Source of the DNA: Rebecca billardiae RCC1528 | Lineage: Eukaryota; Haptophyta | Length of the DNA stretch: 64,000 nt | Direction of reading: 5' to 3' | Assembly: GCA_965240325.2 (NCBI GenBank) | Contig: OZ251224.1 | Location: forward strand, 2,046,001 to 2,110,000 | In this document: piece by piece, positions 20,420-31,498 of the stretch | How positions within the stretch are numbered: position 1 is the first letter of the stretch | Layout of the letters: every line of letters starts with the position of its first letter | Program-made: the position numbers and the translations under genes | The notes under the pieces: model-generated | Database searches by the model: none | What the model was told of the DNA's origin: nothing | The model's input: the letters and a program-made list of their open reading frames with translations, nothing else

Positions 20420-21838
20420 TTATTGAGCGCCGGGCGCAGCTGCGGCATCGGAGGATTCCCCGGCTGCAGCCTGTGCTGCGCACCACGCGTTGCAGTGGGG
20501 CTTGTGCACCTTCCACGAGCTGCGCAGGTGCGCGCGGCAGCAGAAGACGGCCACGTGGCACCGCTCGCACTTCTTCAGACCACGACCTGTCCGTCCGCAC
20601 GTGATGCAGCATTGGGAGGCCACCTCACGCACGCCAGCTGCCCGGGCTAGCTCATCGAGCGCTGAATCTCTGAGGTCGGGATCGAGCTCGAAAGCACGGC
20701 GCAGCAGCCGCGCGCCCTCCTCCACGTCTTGCTCCACTCCGTGCTCCACGTCGGTACCCAGCATCGTAGTCGTTCCCAGCGCGGCGTGTGCACGTGCGTT
20801 CCCGCCATCAACAGCCAAGCGGATCCACCGCACTGCCTCGTCCAAATCCTCCTGCACACCCTTGCCATGCGCGCAGCACAGGCCCAGCTCGTTTTGCGCG
20901 GCTGCGTCGCCCTGCTCGGCCGCCAGCCGGTACCAGCGCACCGCCTCGCCCTCGTCCTGCGGCACGCCCTCGCCCTTCGCGCAGCACCAGCCCAGGCTGA
21001 ACTGCGCAGCTGCGTAGCCCTGTTCGGCCGCCAGCCGGTACCAGCGAACTGCCTCGCGCCAATCCCGCCGCACACCCACGCCTCTCGCATAGCACGCGCC
21101 TAAATTGTACTGCGCCTCAGCATCTCCCTGCTCAGCCTTCAACCGATATTGCCAGCGCGCCGCCGCGCCCCCGTCCTGCTGCACACCCTCGCCGTGCGCG
21201 TAGCACCAGCTCAGACTGTGCTGTGCTTGAGCAAAGCCCTGCTCAGCGGCCAGCCGGAACAAGCGCGCCGCCTCGCACCAGTCCTGCTGCACACCAGTCC
21301 CTTGCGCGTAGCACGCCCCCAGATGGCTCTGCGCCTGAGCGAAGCCCTGCTCGGCCGCCCGCCTGTACCAGCGCACTTGCTCGCTCGAATCCTGCTGCAC
21401 ACCCTCGCCTTGCGCGTAGCACGCGCCTAGATTGCACTGCGCCTCAGCATGGCCCTGCTCAGCCGCCAGCCGGTACCAGCGCGCCGCCTCGCCCCAGTTC
21501 TGCTGCACACCCCCGCCTTGCGCGTAGCAGCAGGCCAGATGGCACTGCGCTTGCGCACAGCCCTGCTCGGCCCCCAGCCGGTACCACCGCGCGGCTGCCT
21601 CGAGGTCCACGGGCTGAGCAAGCGCGCCTGCCACGCAGATGTCGCCCATTCTCGCCTGCGCATCGACAAAGCCGCGCTCAGCGGCGATGGTGTACAGGCG
21701 AAAGGCTTCGCGCTCGTTCTGCGCGACGCCGTCGCCAGCCTCCATCCGCCGCGCCAGAAGGAACGTCGCACGCACGTCGCCGCGCCCCGACTTGCGCCAG
21801 AGGAGCCTCACCACCACGGAAGCGTCGTCAGCTGCCAT
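20420..21838 (-). CDS. Sel1-repeat protein with C-terminal MYND-type zinc finger
   Basis: A 472-aa protein from the ATG at 21838; an upstream in-frame ATG at 21928 exists but the extension is not repeat-like. About ten consecutive Sel1 repeats (pattern AAxWYRLAAEQGxAxAQxxLGxCYAxGxGVxxD) cover residues 20-395 and form an alpha-solenoid for protein-protein contacts. The C-terminus (approximately 415-455) has CITCGRTG, KKCERC, FCCRAH and WKVHKPHC, a MYND-like finger in which the ligand after FC is His where Cys is usual. MYND fingers bind proline-rich peptides. Such Sel1-MYND proteins are numerous in some protists, and their substrates are unknown. Cys replacement of repeat positions (GACYAQG) recurs in nearly every unit. 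The 3' end lies about 100 bp from mobile element copy 2. Confidence 0.85.
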   Translation of the reverse strand: MAADDASVVVRLLWRKSGRGDVRATFLLARRMEAGDGVAQNEREAFRLYTIAAERGFVDAQARMGDICVAGALAQPVDLEAAARWYRLGAEQGCAQAQCHLACCYAQGGGVQQNWGEAARWYRLAAEQGHAEAQCNLGACYAQGEGVQQDSSEQVRWYRRAAEQGFAQAQSHLGACYAQGTGVQQDWCEAARLFRLAAEQGFAQAQHSLSWCYAHGEGVQQDGGAAARWQYRLKAEQGDAEAQYNLGACYARGVGVRRDWREAVRWYRLAAEQGYAAAQFSLGWCCAKGEGVPQDEGEAVRWYRLAAEQGDAAAQNELGLCCAHGKGVQEDLDEAVRWIRLAVDGGNARAHAALGTTTMLGTDVEHGVEQDVEEGARLLRRAFELDPDLRDSALDELARAAGVREVASQCCITCGRTGRGLKKCERCHVAVFCCRAHLRSSWKVHKPHCNAWCAAQAAAGESSDAAAAPGAQ

Positions 21839-21928
21839 TGCGACCCGCCGCGGACACGCGCCGCGTTCCCGATGATATTGTATGATGTAAGAATACAGTA
21901 CCCCCATATTCAAATATTCGACGCACAT

Positions 21929-23930
21929 GTCGTACAGTCTTACGACTTTATTAGGCGCTGGTGCGTGGTCCGGTCATCATCCCGACATTAGCATGTACAT
22001 CCCCCTCGACTTCTGCGGGCGTGGCCTCTACAGCATGCTGTAGCTACGTCCCTCTCAAGTGTCAGTGGCGCGTGCGTGGCCTCTGCATTCACTGCAGCCT
22101 CTTAGTGCTAGTGCTACGCCTTTGCTGTCCCATGGCTCGCCAGGCGGCGTCCGACAGCCAATGTGTTGACGACACCAAGTTGCCCTTGGGCTTGGGACCC
22201 TGACAAGAGTGACAAGGCTGAGCCCTGCTGAGGCGGACCCCCGGGGCCCCGCCGCTATGGGGAGTCACACTGGCAGTGCGTACAATCGGATTTATCGGGC
22301 CCGCACCGTTATTGGACACTGGCCTGCAGGCCCCTGGCCCTGCTGTCTCTGTCAGGCACCAGGCAGCCCCCCGAGGCGCAGGCTGCCGCCTTCCCATCAA
22401 GCTGAAGCTCAGCAGGATGGTGATGCCAGGACGACAGGCCCCTGGCCAAACTAGACACCGACTAGGCTAACCCTGACCCAGACAGACCCAGTCAAACAAG
22501 GCGAATGTGCCGACTGTACCCTATAGCGGCCAACTGCGCGGCTGGCAAGATCCTGCGCAACAGGGCACGCTACCCCCTGTGAGGAGCAGCAGGGAGAGGC
22601 GCTCAGCTGACACCTACCCAGGCGTGTTAGCTATCGCCACCACTCTACTCGCATTCCTTCTACTGTAAGCGGCCCACCCTGCCTTCATTCCATACTGTAG
22701 CTGAGCGGGTGAATCCATAATTCCATGCTCCTCACCGCCCGGGCCAGCTGCCTGGATCCCAGCCCAGCTGCTGGGCTCACTGACAGTCCCCGCTCCCTCC
22801 CCTCAGTCTCCGAGCTGGCTTACTGTACCCCCGCCCCCTCGGGAGGCGGGCTGTCCACAGTGGAGCTTGGTGTCAGGGCACTATGTGATACTATGTGTCT
22901 CAGTCTGGGGTTTGAGAGGTCGGGTGGGGGTGGTGGCTGGCTGGGGGCTGGCCAGTGCAGGGCTGGAGGCTTCGGCCGCCGGTCTGATCACCCGGAGCCC
23001 GGTTCTAAAGCGGAATTCATTACTGCTATTGTAAATAGTTGAACTACAATAGTAGCAGCAGCAGATGATGACAGTTGACATGAGCCTGTGAGCAATGGCT
23101 GGGTAATAGGGTATGCTACTCTAAAACACTACTATTGAGGAATAGACGCAGCTAGCTGAGGCTGAGATCGGTGCTTTCTGATAACTGTGCTCCGCTGTCC
23201 CGCGTGTGCGCGCCGCGTACTATACTACAGTATACTGTAGTCTGTAATGAGACTGAGAGTTCAATGAGTTCTTCTGAAGACCCGACGCCACGCTGCTGAC
23301 CGTTGTCACCACAGCGGCATGGCGCCCATGCGGATGACGATGGCACGACGCGACAGGCGCACATCGTCAGAGCAAGATACACGTAACATCGTCGTGATGG
23401 CATCACCACATGTACGAGTCATCTAGCCAGTGGCAGCAGGCCTTAGCAGTCGCGTGCGGCAGTGTCACTACTCAGCGTGCAGCTGCGTGGCGGTCGGCTA
23501 CTGAGTCGTAGTGATCATCACCAGAAATGAGCATTCAGAATGTTCGGCATCGTCATCAGCGCATGATGGGGGATCAAAACGATGACGTGCACTCGGCATT
23601 ATCAACCCTGTACACATGGTAGAGGTAGCCTTGTTGCCGTCTGCTAGTAACGATGTATCACACTCTGACGCGGACCGGCGAGACCGCGCATGGCAGTCGT
23701 GAGACGTCATACAACGCACGGTCAGTCCCTGACTGAGACCAGGAGACCGCCAATCCTTCTGACGGGGTGCCACGTGCACACAGGGGCAAGACTCAAACAC
23801 GAGACACGTGAAAAGAAGACTCAATAAGACGCGGCTTCACTTAACTTTCAAGTTGTCCGGGCGCGATCTGCTAGCGTCCATCCAACCGAGACGGGTTACT
23901 CTGAGAGCGCCTTGCACACAAGCAAACGCT
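21929..23930. other. 2-kb intergenic region, no gene seen
   Basis: No frame here shows a domain, long hydrophobic core or codon pattern like the neighbouring genes, and no mobile-element terminus is visible. Base composition is lower in GC than the genes. Confidence 0.5.
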
Positions 23931-24377
23931 TCAGCGCTTGAGCATGAGCTTCTTGGACATCGCCGAGACGTCGATATCTCCGAGAATGGAGTGCGTGATA
24001 TCGTGCATGGCTGCGTCGCTCAGGTTGTAGCGCTTCTTGAGTGTCTCTTCCTTCGCACGCGCCTCCCGTGAACGTTTGGTGCCGAGCTGGATGTTGCGGC
24101 GACGCAGCCACTCCGCGTTCTGCTTCTCCCAGTCGGAGTGTTTGTCGTCCTGCTCACGAGCCACGTCCAGGATCGGCTTCATCTTGTTCGCGAACGCGGC
24201 ATCAGTCGCCAGCTTCTTCTCGACGAGTTGGTCGATGTCCACCTTGCGATAGACGTAGTAGGCAGTGCCGTGGGCGCAGCGCGTGTCACTAGGCAGGCTC
24301 TCAAGGTCTTTGTGGGAGAGACTGTACTCCTTGAGCGCCTTCTTCTCGCTGATGACGTCCTTCGGGCCCCAGCTCAT
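23931..24377 (-). CDS. Small XPA C-terminal-like protein
   Basis: A 148-aa highly charged protein from the ATG at 24377. Residues 8-30 (VISEKKALKEYSLSHKDLES) match the pattern lys-x-x-Tyr-x-Leu-x(4)-Asp-Leu seen at the start of the XPA C-terminal DNA-binding fold, followed by a short AYYVYRKVDIDQL strand-helix and a long basic helix to the C-terminus. No Cys4 zinc finger of full XPA is present. A role in nucleic-acid binding is inference. It is divergent from the NT5DC-type gene, with 275 bp between start codons. Confidence 0.6.
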   Translation of the reverse strand: MSWGPKDVISEKKALKEYSLSHKDLESLPSDTRCAHGTAYYVYRKVDIDQLVEKKLATDAAFANKMKPILDVAREQDDKHSDWEKQNAEWLRRRNIQLGTKRSREARAKEETLKKRYNLSDAAMHDITHSILGDIDVSAMSKKLMLKR

Positions 24378-24652
24378 GGTGGTGACGCGGTGCGTGTCGT
24401 GGGAGCTCGGTCGCCAGGTAGACGGTTGGCCTCACTGCGAAGCTTGTAAAAAAAGCGCGTTGAACAACTGCGCCGCGACCGCTCGCGCGAGCGTGTGGCC
24501 ACTGGTTTTTTATGTCGCGAGTTCATCGGCCGTTGCCCGTTGGCACTGTGGCAGCCTAGGCACCCGGACAAAAAGCAGAAGGGCCGGACGACCCCGTCTT
24601 TGGTTTGGAGCGGCACGAGGTGACAAGGGCCCCGCCGCATCGCCGTGACCTG

Positions 24653-26098
24653 ATGTCGCTCGCGCGCAACACCGCGCTCGGCCTTGCCGCTGGCGGCGTG
24701 TGCGTCGCGGCCTGGGTCCTCATCCGGCGTGCGGTGCGGCATCGGCACGCGCTGTGGCCGCTGCCCCGCAGGATACGCACGATTGCGCTCGACCTAGACC
24801 ACACGGTCGCGCGATATCACCCGCCTGCGCTGTACAGCCTCGTGCACGACTGCTGCGTCGATGCGCTGATCACGGATCACGGCTACCCCGAGTCGCTGCG
24901 CGTGCCGTACGACGCGTCGTGGTGCGCCATGAAGGGGCTCGTGCTCGACCTGGAGACCGGCGACTTCCTCTTGCTCGACGAGTACGGGACAGTGGCGCGC
25001 GCGCGCCACGGCTCATTGCCGTCAGGCACGCTCGACGCGGCGACGATCAAGGACCGCTACGGCGGGCCAGGGAAGGCCTGGCGGTGCGCTGAGGACCTCA
25101 CCAATGGCAAGCTCCGTGACTCGAGCTACTTCGCCTTCACGACCGGCTTCGACATCGGCCTCTCGCTCGTGTGCGCGCGGCTGGTCGACAGCGTGGACGC
25201 GAGCGCTAAAAAGGAGGGGCGTGCGCCCGTCTACGGCTTCATGCCTGACGTGCTGGCGGGGATGTGGAAGGCGTTCGGGCAGGACGCCTTCGCAGACGGC
25301 ACGGGCGGCTTCTTCAGCGCGCTGCGCGCCGAGCCCGCCAAGTACATCCCGCCGCGCCCGCGCGTGCGCGCGTGGCTGGAGCGGCTTCGCGCCGACGGTG
25401 TCAAGCTGATGCTCGTGACCAACTCACACGCGGACTTTGCGAGCTTCACGGCGAGGCAGGCGCTCGGCGAGGGGTGGGAAGGGCTGTTCGACGGGCTCGT
25501 GGCGAACGCGCGCAAGCCGCAGTTCTTCGGCTCCGAGGCGCCCTTCAGGGACGTCACCTGGCGCGAGGGCACGCCAACCGGACTCGCCGGCAGCCGTGAC
25601 GGCGAGCCACTCGCAGCACAGGATCGGCTGCCGCGCGGCCAATGGGTCGCTGGTGGCTCGAGCGCTGCGCTGGAGTCGGCGACGAACTGCCGCGGGCTGT
25701 CCGTCGCGTACGTCGGCGACCACTGCATGGGCGACGTGCGCCCTTCGCGTCTCGCCGGCTGGTACTCCATCGCGGTCGTCGAGGAGCTCGACGGCGGCCG
25801 CTTCCTCCTGCCCGCAGTCTGGGGTGGATCCTTCTGGTCGGCCGTGTCGATGCAGGGCGTGACGGACCTCTCCGTGCCGATGAGCTGGCTGGGCTTGTCG
25901 CTGCGCGCGCACTCGCACCTGATCATCGCCGACGTCGAGGCACTGGCCGATGGCCTCGGCGTGCACTGGGCGAACCCGATGCCTCCCAGGCCGCCTGCTG
26001 CATCGGCGCTGCTCCAGCTCGGCTTGCGCCGGTTCAAGTCCTCGCGCCGTCCAGACGGGCTTGCAGATTCTGATTCGTCCCACTCGCGCCGTCGCTGA
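24653..26098 (+). CDS. HAD-superfamily 5'-nucleotidase domain protein (NT5DC type)
   Basis: A 481-aa protein from the ATG at 24653. Residues 6-26 form a hydrophobic N-terminal segment followed by Arg/His (membrane anchor or targeting peptide). HAD motif I is ALDLDHTV with the nucleophile/acid pair D47-x-D49, motif II is LVTNSH, and motif IV is YVGDHCMGDV. The cap region and the KYIPPRPRVRAWLERL segment resemble the purine 5'-nucleotidase-like NT5DC family. Enzymatic substrate is not established for most NT5DC members. The motif I residue after the second Asp is His rather than the more usual Tyr/Gly of NT5C2. No introns are needed. Confidence 0.8.
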   Translation: MSLARNTALGLAAGGVCVAAWVLIRRAVRHRHALWPLPRRIRTIALDLDHTVARYHPPALYSLVHDCCVDALITDHGYPESLRVPYDASWCAMKGLVLDLETGDFLLLDEYGTVARARHGSLPSGTLDAATIKDRYGGPGKAWRCAEDLTNGKLRDSSYFAFTTGFDIGLSLVCARLVDSVDASAKKEGRAPVYGFMPDVLAGMWKAFGQDAFADGTGGFFSALRAEPAKYIPPRPRVRAWLERLRADGVKLMLVTNSHADFASFTARQALGEGWEGLFDGLVANARKPQFFGSEAPFRDVTWREGTPTGLAGSRDGEPLAAQDRLPRGQWVAGGSSAALESATNCRGLSVAYVGDHCMGDVRPSRLAGWYSIAVVEELDGGRFLLPAVWGGSFWSAVSMQGVTDLSVPMSWLGLSLRAHSHLIIADVEALADGLGVHWANPMPPRPPAASALLQLGLRRFKSSRRPDGLADSDSSHSRRR

Positions 26099-26208
26099 CA
26101 AAGCCTTATCCACACCGCCAGCCGCCTGACGGACTGCCGTCGTCCCGATATATACATAGCGCTATATATATTCATCACAGTGAGTTCTACTGTTCTCAGT
26201 TCTGGTCA

Positions 26209-27537
26209 GCCCGCGGTGCAGGGCGGAGCGCGCTAAGCGTGGAGCCCGCAGTGCGGGCCCGAACCACGTTTCAAAAAGATCTTTGATCAAATAAGAAAAA
26301 AGGGCCCGGGGCCGGGGCGATTTTCAGGGAGGTGGAGACCGAGTTTCGATTTTTTGAGACCGCATAGAGATTAGAGACCAAGGGCCTTGTAGAGACGTTC
26401 ATTCGGCGAGAAAAGACCGTGCCCACGATATTCCCTAAGTAAAGTGCGATCTGCGTGTGAGCCGGACGTGACTTTAACGTAACGGTTCGTTACGAGCGAA
26501 TCGTATTCGTCGTCCCGGATCGCGTGACTGACGTCCGGACTGGCCACATCCGGATCGGAGCGGTGACGTGCCCGGCGCACGATGGCGGATGGGACCAACC
26601 CCTGGCTGCCAGCGCGCCTGCACGTGCCTCCGGACCCGCCTCCGCTTGCTGCTCACGCAGTCAGCTGCGACCGTGGCGCATGATCGCAGAAGCAGTGCCG
26701 GCAGTACGGCCTGCATCAGCTAGTGCCGCGCCGTCGTGGCGCGCGCGGTAGTTGCGTTTGCAGGCGGCTCGCCGCTCGGCGACGGCACGCGCGTGCGGCT
26801 CAGGAGTCAGGTGTGTCAAATGCGGTCTCGTCGGCGCGCTTTCGCCTGCCACCTCGTGCACCCGTGCCGCCAGCTTCATCGTCTTCATGAGGACTGCTGC
26901 TGCTGTCGCCATCCGCTCTCCATCACCCCGAGTCGCGCGGCGCGCGCAGTAGCAGGGCGTACGGTCACTCCGCCCCCGTGCAACGGGTCAAGTGGCCAGA
27001 GTACGTCTGGTCGTCGTTGGCTGGCACGGGCCGCAGCGCTAAAGCACCCTGCTGTCACACCCGACTCCTTCAGTACTCCGAGCTCCGCGGCACGACTCAC
27101 TCGGCACGATCGCGGACGGGTCGGATCCGTCGATCCGAGCTGATCAGCCATCTGGAGTTGGACAGTTTGGCAGCTAGTAAAAGTTGTCAGACGGACGTCC
27201 GATGCCGATGGCACGATGGCGGACGGGTCGGATCCGAGCTGATCAGCCAGTTGGACATTTGGCATCAGCTAGTTGTCAGACGGACGTCCGATTTGACGGG
27301 TGCCGGGCCCGGGTGCGGTCTCAGGTCCGCTCCTGTGATTGTGTGAAGTGTGAATGAGTCTCGCGGGATCGCAGGCAGGGCGACGGTCGGACTATTAGTT
27401 CTAAGACTGTACTCTTCAGTCATCTCAGAACCGACTTCAACTGGCGAACTGCCACTACGGCAGAGAGCCACGATTGCACGGCCACCGCGTGCCCCCAACT
27501 GCGTTGATTCTATGCAGAAAAGGACCGCGGAACGCGG
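26209..27537 (+). mobile_element. Short non-autonomous element with shared termini, copy 3 (body type I)
   Basis: The 5' end GCCCGCGGTGCAGGGCGGAG (one G lost), the AGATCTTTGATCAAA motif at 26277-26291, and the 3' GACCGCGGAACGCGG hairpin ending at 27537 identify the family. Flanks are TCA on the left and TCAT on the right. The body (for example CGTTACGAGCGAATCGTA near 26487) matches the split copy at 36830-39677, so these two form one subfamily. About 1.33 kb; no conserved protein frame. Confidence 0.85.
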
Positions 27538-27576
27538 TCATCTAATAAGCGCTGTAGCAGTAGCATGTATACATAG

Positions 27577-27989
27577 TGTTGTATTAATCCCGAATTTCCT
27601 CCGTGCACGATTTCTTTTCCTTTCCAGGCGCTTGGATCCAACCGCCAGGAGAGGTCGAGTCCCAGGTACTACTCGCTGTCGTACCTGCCCTCCCTGTGAA
27701 CCAGCGCGAGCGCGCTCGGCCCCTAATCCTATTGCTTTCGCCGCTGCCCGCAGGCGAACGCAAGCCGCCGGTTACGTATATACGTTTTCCCCCGGCGCTA
27801 TTGGTCTAACGACCGGCCTATCAGTTTACTGGTGGCCGCCGTTTGCCCTTGACGTTGACTTGTGACCCGTGTGGGACGACTCCCGCACCGCCCGCTCGTC
27901 CGCACGGACGACGCTGCTGACGACGTCCGCAGGGACACTGTGATAAGCCCCTGCGTGACCGGGGAACTGGTAAGGCGGAATAAACATCA
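27577..27989 (+). repeat. 5' LTR of copia-type retrotransposon
   Basis: 413 bp, begins TGTTG and ends ATCA, flanked on the outside by the target duplication CATAG (27572-27576). It differs from the 3' LTR by one substitution and one 2-bp TG insertion. Confidence 0.96.
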
Positions 27990-28024
27990 TGAGCTCACGC
28001 GTGTGAACCCACGTACCACCGGGC

Positions 28025-30613
28025 ATGGCCCACCCAACCGGTCGCAGCGTCGCGGGTGTCGCGACGAACGCGCGGGCAATGATGCTCGCGTGCAGCGCGC
28101 TCTGCATTGAGCAGCCGAGTGAAAGCGCGCAGACGAACCAGATGCCCACGCACGGCGTGGTGTACGAGTTCGGTGACTACCAGAAGGACATCCGTTACGC
28201 AACCTCGAATGTCCTCCGCCTGCAGGGCGGCTGCACGCGCGGTACGAACCGCGCGAGCATTGACGTGCCCGCGTGTGGCACGACTTGCGGTGACGACACC
28301 GCGGCGGGGGCCTGGATGGTCCTCGTGATCGACAACGTCGAGCACGAGCTCGATGATGATGGGAAAGGAGACGATCCATACCCTTCACGGCATCCGCTGA
28401 GGCCGATGCTGCGAGCGCCCCGAACATCCTCACGAGAGGACAGCTGGACTGGGCGCGAGGTGCTGCTCGATGACGGGCAGCAGCAGGTGATACACTCAAA
28501 GGACGTGTACATCATTGATGAGCGGTCGCTGGTCGAGGGGAGGCACACTCCGTTCGCGACCAGCGATGACAGTGCCGAGCCCGAGACTGAGCTGGGAGAC
28601 GCCGCTGACGGCGAGCTCACCGGCGAGGGCGACGAGCATTTTGAGATTGAGGACGGCGCGGCCGATGACGGCGGCGCTGCTGCTCATGACGACGGTGGCG
28701 CGGCGAGCGAAGCTGCGCGACCGAGCGCCGACGGCGATGACGCCGGAGGCGATGACGACGCACGAGCTGGTGAGTCCGCGGCGCCCGAGCTGCCGCGCGA
28801 CTACGACCCGATGCGACGAGACCGAGCGAGGCGGAGCAGACCCGCCGCGCAGACGGTGCAGGCTGTGACCGAGGCAGCGTTCCAGGCCGCGGGCGAGGAA
28901 CCTACCAAGGAGAACAGCTTCGAGGCATTCGCTGCGACGACGATCGCGCGGATGAATGGTGTGCCGATCACCATCCCCACGACGTGGGACGAGGCGATGA
29001 AGTCGCCCGAGGCCAAGTTCTGGATGCAGGCCTGCCACGACCACCTCGACGCGCACGGCGTGAGACACACGTTCTTCGAGGTGATTGTGCCGGACAACAC
29101 GAGGACGATTCCTGTCAAGTGGGTGTTCGACGTGAAGACGCTTCCCGATGGCGAAGTGATCAAGTTCAAGGCGCGGCTGGTAACCCAGGGGTTCCGCCAG
29201 CGCGAGGGCATCGACTTCAATGAGGTGTTCGCCCCGACGATACGACCAGAACAGCTGCGGCTGATGCTCGCGGTCGCGCTCAAGGCCAAAGGCGTCTCGA
29301 TGACGGACGCGGCGAGCGCCAAGATCGTGGAGATGCGACCCGCCGACGTGCGGCACGCATACCTGAACAGCGACCTGCCGGAGGGCGAGGAGGTGATGAC
29401 ACCGCTCCCGCCTGGCTACACCCCGAAGAGCTCGACGCCGCTCGGCTCGAAGGTGGTCGCGAAGTTTGTGAAGGCGCTCCCAGGCATGCGCCAGGCCGGG
29501 CGCGTGTGGTACCTACACTTGCGTAAGTGTTTGCTCGAACATGGGTTCGAGCCGTGCCCGAGCGCGCCGTGCATCTACTCGAAGGCAGTCGATGGCGGCT
29601 ACGTGTTCGTCGGTCACTTTGTCGACGATCTGCTGATGATGAACATCTCGAAGGACAAGAACGCGTTGGACGCGCTGATGACGGCGTTGCTGACGCACTA
29701 CGAGATGCAGGGCGCGGACTGCCTGAGCAAGTTCCTTGGCGCCGAATTTGAGACCACGGTGGACGGACTTTTTACCCACCTGAACCAGTACACCGGTGAT
29801 GTGTGCGAGCGCTTCCACCTGAGTGGAGAGCGCCACCCACCGACCCCCGAGTGCAGCGAGACGCGCGAGATCCCCCGCCCGCTGCAAGCCCTCCTGCTGC
29901 GCGCTGACCGCCAGCACTACCAGGAGATGACCGGTGCCCTCATGTACTGCATGACGACGTGTCGCCCCGACATCGCACACGCTGTGAACATGCTGGCACG
30001 CCGGATGTCCAATCCCCGGCTCTACGACTTGACCGCCGCGAAGCGCACGCTCCGATACTTGCTCGGCACGCGTCGGCGCGGCATCCTCTTCCGGCACGCG
30101 ACGCACGCACAACACCCTGATTTGGTGGCGTACGCGGACTCGGACTGGGCGAACGATCGTGAAGATCGACGTTCTACGACGGGATACCTTGTTATGTACA
30201 ACGGGGTTCCGATCTCGTGGCACAGCGGACTGCAGAGCGTGGTCGCGTTGTCTACGTGCGAGGCGGAGTACATCGCGCTGAGCGAGTGCTGCCGCGAGGT
30301 GATCTACCTGCGCGACCTGGTCACGTTTTTGAACGAGCCGGTCGTGGAGCCCACGACGGTGATCTACGAGGATAACCAGGGCACGATCGATTTGACGAAC
30401 AACCCGGTGCACCACAAGCGCACCAAGCACATTGACGTGAAGTACCATTTCACGCGGCGCGCGCAAGCCGACGGCGCCGTGCTGATCCAGAAGGTGTCGA
30501 CCGACGACAACCGGTCCGACATCATGACCAAGGCTACCGCGACGAGTACTTTTCTCAAGCACGTCGTGGCGATACTGCATGCTGTTCCACCACCTCCGCC
30601 GCCTTCGGCATGA
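28025..30613 (+). CDS. Copia pol remnant: reverse transcriptase and RNase H
   Basis: An uninterrupted 862-aa frame. Residues 1-300 are acidic, low-complexity linker, possibly the tail of an integrase. The Ty1/copia RT begins near the TWDEAMKSPEAKFW segment (about 320), continues with VKWVFDVK, RLVTQGFRQREGIDF and a catalytic FVDD at 532-535 (the family usually has YVDD). RNase H follows with YADSDWAND, the STTGY segment and a SCEAEY-like ALSTCEAEYIALSE, and the frame ends after HIDVKYHF and a C-terminal tail. No CCHC knuckle, protease DSGA or integrase HHCC/DDE is present upstream. The reading frame is intact, in keeping with recent insertion. Confidence 0.95.
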   Translation: MAHPTGRSVAGVATNARAMMLACSALCIEQPSESAQTNQMPTHGVVYEFGDYQKDIRYATSNVLRLQGGCTRGTNRASIDVPACGTTCGDDTAAGAWMVLVIDNVEHELDDDGKGDDPYPSRHPLRPMLRAPRTSSREDSWTGREVLLDDGQQQVIHSKDVYIIDERSLVEGRHTPFATSDDSAEPETELGDAADGELTGEGDEHFEIEDGAADDGGAAAHDDGGAASEAARPSADGDDAGGDDDARAGESAAPELPRDYDPMRRDRARRSRPAAQTVQAVTEAAFQAAGEEPTKENSFEAFAATTIARMNGVPITIPTTWDEAMKSPEAKFWMQACHDHLDAHGVRHTFFEVIVPDNTRTIPVKWVFDVKTLPDGEVIKFKARLVTQGFRQREGIDFNEVFAPTIRPEQLRLMLAVALKAKGVSMTDAASAKIVEMRPADVRHAYLNSDLPEGEEVMTPLPPGYTPKSSTPLGSKVVAKFVKALPGMRQAGRVWYLHLRKCLLEHGFEPCPSAPCIYSKAVDGGYVFVGHFVDDLLMMNISKDKNALDALMTALLTHYEMQGADCLSKFLGAEFETTVDGLFTHLNQYTGDVCERFHLSGERHPPTPECSETREIPRPLQALLLRADRQHYQEMTGALMYCMTTCRPDIAHAVNMLARRMSNPRLYDLTAAKRTLRYLLGTRRRGILFRHATHAQHPDLVAYADSDWANDREDRRSTTGYLVMYNGVPISWHSGLQSVVALSTCEAEYIALSECCREVIYLRDLVTFLNEPVVEPTTVIYEDNQGTIDLTNNPVHHKRTKHIDVKYHFTRRAQADGAVLIQKVSTDDNRSDIMTKATATSTFLKHVVAILHAVPPPPPPSA

Positions 30614-30626
30614 TGTCGAGGGGGGG

Positions 30627-31037
30627 TGTTGTATTAATCCCGAATTTCCTCCGTGCACGATTTCTTTTCCTTTCCAGGCGCTTGGATCCAACCGCCAGGA
30701 GAGGTCGAGTCCCAGGTACTACTCGCTGTCGTACCTGCCCTCCCTGAACCAGCGCGAGCGCGCTCGGCCCCTAATCCTATTGCTTTCGCCGCTGCCCGCA
30801 GGCGAACGCAAGCCGCCGGTTACGTATATACGTTTTCCCCCGGCGCTATTGGTCTAACGACCGGCCTATCAGTTTACTGGTGGCCGCCGTTTGCCCTTGA
30901 CGTTGACTTGTGACCCGTGTCGGACGACTCCCGCACCGCCCGCTCGTCCGCACGGACGACGCTGCTGACGACGTCCGCAGGGACACTGTGATAAGCCCCT
31001 GCGTGACCGGGGAACTGGTAAGGCGGAATAAACATCA
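30627..31037 (+). repeat. 3' LTR of copia-type retrotransposon
   Basis: 411 bp, TGTTG...ATCA, almost identical to the 5' LTR and followed by the CATAG duplication at 31038-31042. Confidence 0.96.
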
Positions 31038-31071
31038 CATAGTCAGTTAGTAAACTCGACTCGGTATTAAT

Positions 31072-31294
<223 letters not shown>

Positions 31295-31498
31295 GCGTAT
31301 TCACAGACTGATTCACAGTACGACGCAGAATCACTGATCACTAATAAATTATAAGCCAGTGACCGTTGCCCGTTCAAAGTATAGCAATCAGAAAGTGGCC
31401 ATCAAACTGTCACCGCCAGCGCGGCAGTGAGGAAGCATTTGATCGGACAACAACTGAGGATATGGGTGCATCGGTCCTGGACCGTAGTCTGAATGTCG

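Larger units (their letters stand above)
27577..31037 (+). mobile_element. Young copia-type LTR retrotransposon, internally deleted
   Basis: 3461 bp between perfect CATAG target duplications (27572-27576 and 31038-31042), with 413- and 411-bp LTRs and a polypurine tract (GAGGGGGG, 30619-30626) directly before the 3' LTR. One long frame encodes only reverse transcriptase and RNase H; gag, protease and the integrase core are absent, so it must rely on proteins supplied in trans. No clear tRNA primer-binding match is visible after the 5' LTR. Confidence 0.95.
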
